Assembly: GCA_045638685.1 (NCBI GenBank)
Contig: JAZUBT010000007.1
Location: 62,001-126,000 of the forward strand
Source: SIG673 sp045638685
GTDB lineage: Bacteria > Bacillota > Clostridia > Oscillospirales > CAG-272
DNA: 64,000 nucleotides
Direction: 5' to 3'
Made by a program: the position numbers and the translations under genes
Notes under the pieces: model-generated
Told to the model about the DNA's origin: nothing
Database searches by the model: none
The model's input: only the letters and a program-made list of their open reading frames with translations
Shown: positions 58,725-64,000 of the stretch, in pieces
How positions within the stretch are numbered: the first letter of the stretch is position 1
Layout of the letters: every line of letters starts with the position of its first letter

Positions 58725-59741
58725 TTACTCATCATAGCCGTTTGGATTATTTTTCTGCCAGTTCCAGCTGTCTCTGCACATATCTACAAGGGTGTTTTCA
58801 GCGGTCCAGCCGAGAACCTCTCTCGATTTGGTGGCATCGGAGTAGCACTCCGCTATATCACCGGGGCGGCGCTCGGCAATTCTGTACGGCACCTTAACAC
58901 CGTTTGCCTCCTCAAACGCCTTAACCATATCAAGAACGCTATATCCTACGCTGGTTCCGAGGTTAAAGACCTCGGTTCCTTTATGCCCTACTGCATACTC
59001 AATAGCCGCTACGTGTCCCTTTGCAAGGTCAACTACGTGAATGTAGTCGCGCACACCCGTTCCGTCGTGAGTACCGTAGTCGTTTCCGTAAACGGAAAGC
59101 TGCTTAAGTCTGCCAACCGCTACCTGAGTTATGTACGGCATAAGGTTGTTCGGTATTCCGCTCGGAGATTCGCCGATAAGACCGCTTTTATGCGCTCCTA
59201 CGGGGTTAAAATATCTGAGAAGCACTACCGAAAGCTCCGGATTTGCCTTTGCCGCATCGGCGAGAATTACCTCATTCATATATTTAGTCCAACCATAAGG
59301 GTTGGTGCATCTTCCCGCTACCGCCGTTTCCTTAATCGGAACTGTATCGGGCGCGCCGTAAACGGTAGCCGAGGAGCTGAAAATAATGTTATTTACGTTA
59401 TATTTCTTCATAACGTCAAGAAGCGCAAGGGTGGAATCTATGTTGTTTCTGTAATATTCCACGGGAATACTGCAGGACTCTCCTACCGCCTTAAGTCCGG
59501 CGAAGTGTATAACTGCGTCAAGGCTTTCCTTTGCGAACATTTCGTCGAGCGAGATTCTGTCGCAGCAGTCTATTTTATAAAACGCAGGACGCACTCCGCT
59601 TATCTTTTCTATTCTGTCAAGAACCTTTTCGCTGCTGTTTCTTAAATTGTCGGCTATAACCACCTCGTATCCGAGTGATATAAGCTCAACTGCCGTGTGA
59701 GAGCCTATGTATCCTGCTCCTCCGGTAAGTAAAATTTTCAT
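58725..59741 (-). CDS. galE: UDP-glucose 4-epimerase GalE
   Basis: A 338-residue short-chain dehydrogenase-type epimerase interconverting UDP-glucose and UDP-galactose (and perhaps the GlcNAc/GalNAc pair). NAD-binding LLTGGAGYIGSHTAVEL (4-20), catalytic Ser/Tyr/Lys in FSSSATVYGAPDTVPIKE and NPYGWTKYMNE, and the substrate segment LRYFNPVGAHKSGLIGESPSGIPNNLMPYI all match GalE. A GGGAGG site precedes the ATG. Other Leloir genes are not adjacent. Confidence 0.96.
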   Translation of the reverse strand: MKILLTGGAGYIGSHTAVELISLGYEVVIADNLRNSSEKVLDRIEKISGVRPAFYKIDCCDRISLDEMFAKESLDAVIHFAGLKAVGESCSIPVEYYRNNIDSTLALLDVMKKYNVNNIIFSSSATVYGAPDTVPIKETAVAGRCTNPYGWTKYMNEVILADAAKANPELSVVLLRYFNPVGAHKSGLIGESPSGIPNNLMPYITQVAVGRLKQLSVYGNDYGTHDGTGVRDYIHVVDLAKGHVAAIEYAVGHKGTEVFNLGTSVGYSVLDMVKAFEEANGVKVPYRIAERRPGDIAECYSDATKSREVLGWTAENTLVDMCRDSWNWQKNNPNGYDE

Positions 59742-59785
59742 TTATTATGCCTCCCTTAAATATATTTTTATTTATTTTTTCGTTG

Positions 59786-60166
59786 CTACCCGTGGTGCTC
59801 CGCGGTAAACATTCCGGTAAGACGGGCGTAAAGAGAGCCGTCCTTTTCCTTAAAGCCTATAACCTTTGCCGCCTTATCGTAAAACTCTCCGCGCTTTTCA
59901 AAAAACGCTTCGCTTACTCCGTGCAAATCAAGAAAATTAAGCACTGCGCGTCCGAGTATCATAGCAAGAGGGAGATTTTCTTCGTTCTTAATCTTTAAGT
60001 CGGAAATATATCCCTTTCCGTCTTTAACGTAAAACACCGATGCTCCAACGGTCTGCCCGTCCTCGTACGCTCCGTACGCAAATTTCGTTTTATCATACGG
60101 AATCCCGCACTGAAGACAGATTTTTTCCTGCTCTGCAGGATCTGTCATTGGTATTATTTTTAACAT
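59786..60166 (-). CDS. Small GNAT-like protein
   Basis: About 126 residues from the ATG at 60166, which has a GGAGAGGAAA site; the ATG at 60190 has none. The order of elements, FAYGAYEDGQTVGASVFYV, GYISDLKIKNEENLPLAMILGRAVLNFLDLHGVSEAFF, then IGFKEKDGSLYARL, follows a shortened GNAT acetyltransferase fold (strands 2-4, the acetyl-CoA helix, then the terminal strands). The usual QxxGxG/A pyrophosphate loop is not obvious, so activity is uncertain. It lies between the pseudouridine synthase (54 bp) and galE. Confidence 0.6.
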   Translation of the reverse strand: MLKIIPMTDPAEQEKICLQCGIPYDKTKFAYGAYEDGQTVGASVFYVKDGKGYISDLKIKNEENLPLAMILGRAVLNFLDLHGVSEAFFEKRGEFYDKAAKVIGFKEKDGSLYARLTGMFTAEHHG

Positions 60167-60220
60167 TTTCCTCTCCACTGCGCTGTCCAAATGGGACAGC
60201 TGCGCAAATTTTTCCTTGTA

Positions 60221-60955
60221 TTATCTCTTTCTAAGTCCGCAGGACGTTTTAAGATAGTCAATCTGCTCCTTTGAGAGCTTTCTCCACGTTCCGGGCTTTA
60301 AATTTCCGAGACTTATGCTTCCAATAGCGATTCGCTTAAGCTTTAAAACGGTAAGCCCCACCTTTTCGCACATCTTTCTTATCTGTCTGTTTCTGCCCTC
60401 GAAAAGCTCAAGTCGCAGCACCGTCTGCTCCTCGTTCATTGAAACCACTTCGTTTCTTACGGGGCGAATTGTATATCCGTCTATCTCCATCGGAGATGAA
60501 AGTTTTTTTCTTTGCAGCAGCGTTACCTGCCCTTTTAACGTTACGTTATAATATTTCGGAATTTCGTGGCGCGGGTGCGTAAGTCTGTTGGCAAGCTCTC
60601 CGTCGTTGGTTAGAAGAAGCAGTCCCTCGCTTTCAAGGTCAAGCCTACCGACAGGATAAACGCGCGCTCCGACGTCCTCGGTAAGCTCCTTTACCGTCGG
60701 ACGGCCGCGCTCGTCGCTCATAGTGGTAACGTATCCAACCGGTTTATGAAGCATTATATACGTATTATGCGTTCTTTCCTTTTTGACTGCTTTGCCTTTG
60801 TATTCAACAGTATCGGTAAGCGGGTTTATTTTTTTGCCTATCTCGGCAACCTCGCCGTTTACCTTTATCTCGCCTCTTTTTATCGCTTCCTCTGCCTGTC
60901 TCCTTGACATTATTCCCGCATCGGCAATATATTTATGTATTCTTATTTCTTCCAT
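60221..60955 (-). CDS. rRNA pseudouridine synthase, RluB/RsuA family
   Basis: A 244-residue enzyme. The N-terminal S4 RNA-binding domain (RIHKYIADAGIMSRRQAEEAIKRGEIKVNGE) is followed by the RsuA-type catalytic domain with HKPVGYVTTMSDERGRPTV and PVGRLDLESEGLLLLTNDGELANRLTHPRHEI, in which the Asp of GRLD is catalytic. The C-terminal LELFEGRNRQIRKMCEKVGLTVLKLKRIAIGSI motif fits RluB/E/F. Length suggests RluB-type modification of 23S rRNA helix 90-92. Located next to dacF, ytfJ and scpB as in other Clostridia. Confidence 0.92.
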   Translation of the reverse strand: MEEIRIHKYIADAGIMSRRQAEEAIKRGEIKVNGEVAEIGKKINPLTDTVEYKGKAVKKERTHNTYIMLHKPVGYVTTMSDERGRPTVKELTEDVGARVYPVGRLDLESEGLLLLTNDGELANRLTHPRHEIPKYYNVTLKGQVTLLQRKKLSSPMEIDGYTIRPVRNEVVSMNEEQTVLRLELFEGRNRQIRKMCEKVGLTVLKLKRIAIGSISLGNLKPGTWRKLSKEQIDYLKTSCGLRKR

Positions 60956-60988
60956 TTTTTAACCTTGATTTTATTACGTCTTTTTAGG

Positions 60989-62245
60989 TCAGTTTTGTCT
61001 TTTTGTCCTGAAAAAATCCGTTATTTTACTGAAAAACGAGTTCTTTTCGGCTTTAATTCCGTAAACCTCATTTTGAATATACAGCTTTTCCTCTGCTATC
61101 TTTTCTCCGTCTGCGTAAAACTCGGCTCTACCTATCTCGGCTCCCTTTTTTAACGGAGCAAAAATAATATTCGGGCAGAAATATTTTACCGTTATCTCCG
61201 TTTCGGGATTTACGGTTAGCTTTACGCTTCTTTTTATGGAACAGGCAATCTCCTCTACGCTTCCGCACGCTACCGGAACGGCTGCTGTACACCTTTCGGG
61301 TGTGAACACCTCTGTCTTAACCGCGCCAAAGCCCTTTTCAAAAAGCGCTGTGTGATCATTCCAATCGTCAGGCGCGTTTATGGTTACGCAGATAAGACGC
61401 GTTCCGTCCTTTTCCGCCGCAGTAACGAGCGTTCTTCCGCTAAGCTTCGTGAACCCCGTTTTGCCGCCGAGCATAAATTTATAGGTATTTAACAGCCTGT
61501 TATGGTTGGTAAGCACCCGTGTCATTTCTCCGTCTGCCGACGGATAAACCATCTTTTTAGTTCCGATTAACTGACAAAAAACGGGGTTTTCGATTGCATA
61601 CGCCATAAGCCGCGCGTAATCTCGCGCGGTTGTATAATGACCGTCCTCCGAAAGTCCGTGCGGATTTTTAAAAACGGTGGTATTCATACAAAGCGCCGCG
61701 GCTTTTTCATTCATAGCGCGCACAAAGGCTTCCTCGCTACCCATAACTGCGTAGGCGATAGCTGACGCCGCGTCGTTCGCGCTTTCAAGCATTAGGCTGT
61801 AAAGGAGCATTTCGTAGCTTACCTTCTCCCCCGCCTTTAAATAAACGGAGCTACCCTCAACGCCGACCGCTTTGACATCAACCGTAACCTCTTTTTTTAG
61901 GTTATCCGTTTGGTCGCTTCCAAAAACTCCGAGCGCTTCAAGAGCGACGGTAGCGGTCATAACCTTGGTTATACTCGCCATCGGAAGCGGCACATCCGCC
62001 TGTTTTTCGTAAAGAAGCAGACCGCTATCGGTACAAAGCAGTACGCTTTTTGCCGAAACTGAAATCTCGTCCGCCGAGAAAACAGGGCTTCCCTTTGCAA
62101 AATCCGAATAGTCTTTAAAAAGAGTATCCGTCCCACCGGTAGGTGTGTCGTCTTTTTTTCCGCCCTTTTCGAAAACAATTCCGAAAAAACCTACCATAAG
62201 CGCTGTTGCCGTAATAATTAGAATAGCCGATTTAAAAAATTTCAA
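60989..62245 (-). CDS. dacF: D-alanyl-D-alanine carboxypeptidase, DacF type
   Basis: A 418-residue low-molecular-weight PBP. The signal/anchor segment is at the N-terminus (AILIITATALMVGFFGIVF). Catalytic SITK at 91-94, SAND (SxN) in LMLESANDAASA, and KTG in MLGGKTGFTKLSGRTLV. A C-terminal beta-rich domain (PBP5_C-like) ends with a basic amphipathic tail (FFSKITDFFRTKRQN) that would bind the membrane. It trims stem peptides; in this gene order (scpB-ytfJ-dacF) it is often involved in spore cortex formation. There is a short gap (33 bp) to the pseudouridine synthase gene. Confidence 0.93.
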   Translation of the reverse strand: MKFFKSAILIITATALMVGFFGIVFEKGGKKDDTPTGGTDTLFKDYSDFAKGSPVFSADEISVSAKSVLLCTDSGLLLYEKQADVPLPMASITKVMTATVALEALGVFGSDQTDNLKKEVTVDVKAVGVEGSSVYLKAGEKVSYEMLLYSLMLESANDAASAIAYAVMGSEEAFVRAMNEKAAALCMNTTVFKNPHGLSEDGHYTTARDYARLMAYAIENPVFCQLIGTKKMVYPSADGEMTRVLTNHNRLLNTYKFMLGGKTGFTKLSGRTLVTAAEKDGTRLICVTINAPDDWNDHTALFEKGFGAVKTEVFTPERCTAAVPVACGSVEEIACSIKRSVKLTVNPETEITVKYFCPNIIFAPLKKGAEIGRAEFYADGEKIAEEKLYIQNEVYGIKAEKNSFFSKITDFFRTKRQN

Positions 62246-62382
62246 GGTCTTGTCCGTCCTTTTTTAGTATTTTTAAAATACTATGACGGTGCTTTTTAAT
62301 TTATTACGGGGGTTTTGCTACGTTACGCCAAAATCATTCTGCAATTCTTACGGTAAACACTTAGGATAATTAGCGGTAATCA

Positions 62383-62401
62383 CTCAAAATGACACGTAAA
62401 A
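62383..62401. repeat. Short dispersed repeat, copy 2
   Basis: Identical to 14961-14979 over 19 bp, in the gap between ytfJ and dacF. The surrounding 62246-62435 stretch shows no gene. Confidence 0.6.
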
Positions 62402-62435
62402 ATCACTTACGGACAAAGCTCTCTGCCTTAGTCTT

Positions 62436-62891
62436 TTATTCCTCGGTTTCGTCAAAATAGGTCTCGGTAGGAGTTTTATCCTTTGCGAAAACCTCTTTAA
62501 GTCGCTTAATAATATCGGGAGACTTTTCAAGTATATCGCCTATTGCTCCTATCGTGCTGTCGTTGCGTATAACAGCGGGAGCGGTTACGTTAAGCATTCT
62601 TACGTCTCCGTCGGGTTTAACTACGAGGAAGCCTACGGGAGTTATGGTAAGTCCCGTTCCGCCGCCTCCGCCGAAGGAACCGTTGCTCTTTTCGTTTTTC
62701 GGCTCTGTCTTTTTAGCGAAATCAAGATCAACTCCGCCCGACGCAAAGCCGAGAGAAACCTTTGATACGGGGATTATAACCGTTCCCGATTTGGTTTCAA
62801 TCTGCTCTCCTACAACCGTTCCCGTCTCGGAAAGCTCCTTAATTTTTTCAAGCGACGTGCTTATGATTTCGTTAATTCTGTTATCTGCCAT
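62436..62891 (-). CDS. ytfJ: Sporulation protein YtfJ/GerW family
   Basis: A 151-residue protein. The family core is INEIISTSLEKIKELSETGTVVGEQIETKSGTVIIPVSKVSLGFASGGVDL, followed by a Gly-rich loop (GSFGGGGGTGLTITPVGFLVV) and DGDVRMLNV. In B. subtilis GerW is made in the forespore and is needed for normal germination in response to Ala. The position between DUF2953 and dacF genes is the standard clostridial arrangement. It supports the organism being a spore former. Confidence 0.93.
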   Translation of the reverse strand: MADNRINEIISTSLEKIKELSETGTVVGEQIETKSGTVIIPVSKVSLGFASGGVDLDFAKKTEPKNEKSNGSFGGGGGTGLTITPVGFLVVKPDGDVRMLNVTAPAVIRNDSTIGAIGDILEKSPDIIKRLKEVFAKDKTPTETYFDETEE

Positions 62892-63036
62892 TTTTTCTGC
62901 ACCTTTCTTTTTGATTTATTTTAATTTTACTGTTTTTCCTTTTCGGTGGCGCTCAGTTAACGTATGTAACCGCGCCTTGCGGCTCCGCCGGGACGGAGCT
63001 CTTTAATTTACAAGCTCTTGCAATAGGCTCATCCTT

Positions 63037-63720
63037 TTATACGGAAGTTTTTTTCTCCGTCTTTTTACCGCCGAGCCTTTGTTTTAAATAATGCTTTAAA
63101 AGTATAATTCCAAGCTTAACTATGTGAATTACCCGAAGTCGCATTACAATATTTATATCCGCAGTCCACTTTCCCTCTGCAAAATCGGGATAGACAGAGA
63201 CTTGCGCATCGTTTCTCGCTTTAAAATTGGTAACCTCATTCAGAAGCGTCGCCACGTACTGCACCGACTGCACGGTAACTCCGTAGCTTACCGCAACCGA
63301 CGCCGCATCTGCACCGCCAACGCCTATTACAAGTCGTGCGCAGTCTATTCTAAGATACCTCGGAAATCTTTTCAAAAAGACCTTGAATATATCAAGTATC
63401 TTGTTTACCGTCTCTCTTTTAGACGTCTTTTTCTTTACAGTCAACGTTTCTTCGGTATTTTTTCCTGTTTTTTTCTTTCTTTTAGCAAGTCTTTTTTGAT
63501 ACTTTAAAATCGCTTTTTTTCGTCTGCGCTTAAATCTTCTTGTTTTAAAGTCGCTCTTTTTTATTTTTTTATCCTTTTTTCCAAGAAGTGAAATTTTAAA
63601 AAAGAGAAATTTTACGGTAATCCTTCCTCCGCTATCATCGTAAACAAGGGACAGCTTTACCCACAAAAGCAGAATAAGCAGCAGCAAAATAATAATAGCG
63701 CCTGCGATTATAAAACCCAT
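63037..63720 (-). CDS. DUF2953 protein (YtfI-like)
   Basis: A 227-residue protein. It begins with one TM helix (FIIAGAIIILLLLILLLWVKLSLVY), continues with a very basic linker (KKDKKIKKSDFKTRRFKRRRKK), and has a C-terminal DUF2953 domain (FLKRFPRYLRIDCARLVIGVGGADAASVAVSYGVTVQSVQY and VSVYPDFAEGKWTADINIVMRLRVIHIV). It is almost always found next to ytfJ, as here (145-bp gap), and presumably works with it in sporulation; its activity is unknown. Confidence 0.87.
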   Translation of the reverse strand: MGFIIAGAIIILLLLILLLWVKLSLVYDDSGGRITVKFLFFKISLLGKKDKKIKKSDFKTRRFKRRRKKAILKYQKRLAKRKKKTGKNTEETLTVKKKTSKRETVNKILDIFKVFLKRFPRYLRIDCARLVIGVGGADAASVAVSYGVTVQSVQYVATLLNEVTNFKARNDAQVSVYPDFAEGKWTADINIVMRLRVIHIVKLGIILLKHYLKQRLGGKKTEKKTSV

Positions 63721-63885
63721 ATAAAACCGTCCTTTCTCCCTAAATTTTCAGTTTATTCTTAGTCTTGTAAGCTCTTTCGTTTCCGTCTGACTTCCGTTTT
63801 TAACAGCCCCTTAATTTTCTGACTTTTACCGGACTTTTTCGCACCGACTTTTTAAGCTCTATGCTTTTAAGTACGGCGGATTTTG

Positions 63886-64000
63886 TCAGCCCTCTACCGC
63901 AAAGAGGTCAAGCGACGGTAACGCGTCAAGCGACGTTATTCCAAAGGTTTTAAGGAAATTCTGCGTGGTTCCGAAAAGTCTCGGCCTACCAATAACCTCA
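63886..64000 (-). CDS. scpB: Segregation and condensation protein ScpB, C-terminal end (partial)
   Basis: The last 37 residues of a frame that enters from the window edge. They read EVIGRPRLFGTTQNFLKTFG followed by ITSLDALPSLDLF, which matches the ScpB C-terminal winged helix (GRPxLYGTTxxFLxxFGLxSLxDLP). ScpB binds ScpA and the SMC ATPase in chromosome condensation. The reading frame up to the stop TGA at 63888-63886 is intact; the rest of the gene lies beyond position 64000. The gap of 165 bp to DUF2953 contains nothing clear. Confidence 0.9.
   Translation of the reverse strand, partial: EVIGRPRLFGTTQNFLKTFGITSLDALPSLDLFAVEG

Overview
The window is a chromosomal segment of a spore-forming, low-to-medium GC Firmicute, most probably an uncultured gut-type member of the class Clostridia. 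The evidence is the spore genes cotJABC, a spoVD-type penicillin-binding protein and ytfJ/gerW, the clostridial gene order scpB-DUF2953-ytfJ-dacF, the two-gene minimal SufC/SufB Fe-S system, the short cobalamin-dependent MetH, and a FeoA/FeoB/FeoB-associated-protein operon. Nearly all genes look like core chromosomal genes. There is no phage, plasmid, insertion sequence or CRISPR array.

Layout. 0.1-3 kb: rimM, trmD and a Toprim RNase M5-like gene, then a convergent YwaF-type membrane protein. 3-4.2 kb: tRNA-Ser with a truncated copy of its 3' end downstream, and a strong promoter driving an unassigned structured RNA. 4.2-5.6 kb: cotJA-cotJB-cotJC. 5.8-10.6 kb: murI with a methyltransferase-fold protein, a Nudix hydrolase, and sufC-sufB. 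10.9-13.8 kb: a stand-alone yidC and a GLUG-repeat lipoprotein. 13.9-18.4 kb: metF-metH followed by an ECF-type membrane domain fused to DUF1893. 18.6-19.5 kb: a small AbrB gene behind a long leader with a possible 28-codon ORF and a terminator, next to a pair of covarying hairpin repeats. 19.5-26.4 kb: a WYL regulator divergent from two large ATPase-permease fusions; the second carries an unusual Tyr/Asn-rich extracellular repeat region. 26.5-30.1 kb: a beta-lactamase-fold hydrolase, two tandem HAD phosphatases and a DUF5714 protein. 30.1-30.8 kb: tRNA-Leu with two truncated tRNA-end/terminator copies. 30.8-37.7 kb: a TVP38-type protein, potABCD with a long structured leader, and a split threonine/serine exporter. 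37.8-40.6 kb: the feo operon behind a promoter with two matching palindromic operators. 40.7-45.4 kb: a lipoprotein, and proC-DUF624-TIR/Sel1, then a GNAT. 45.4-47.1 kb: yajC, a TIGR04086 membrane protein, and what looks like a SCIFF-peptide maturase that has lost its radical SAM core. 47.2-56.2 kb: a reduced dcw cluster, spoVD-murE-murF-mraY-ftsW-murG, lacking murD. 56.7-64 kb: nadE, galE, a GNAT-like protein, an rRNA pseudouridine synthase, dacF, ytfJ, DUF2953 and the end of scpB.

Promoters are easy to see: many transcription units begin with a -35/-10 pair separated by exactly 17 bp, often with an extended TGATATAAT -10 box. The most unusual points are (1) both tRNA genes being followed by truncated copies of their own 3' ends, (2) the SCIFF maturase relic in its usual syntenic place but without a SCIFF peptide, (3) the repeat-bearing ABC permease, (4) the ECF-DUF1893 fusion in the methionine operon, and (5) the covarying 62-bp hairpin repeats. 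All functional calls rest on reading motifs and remembered family features; no database search was run.
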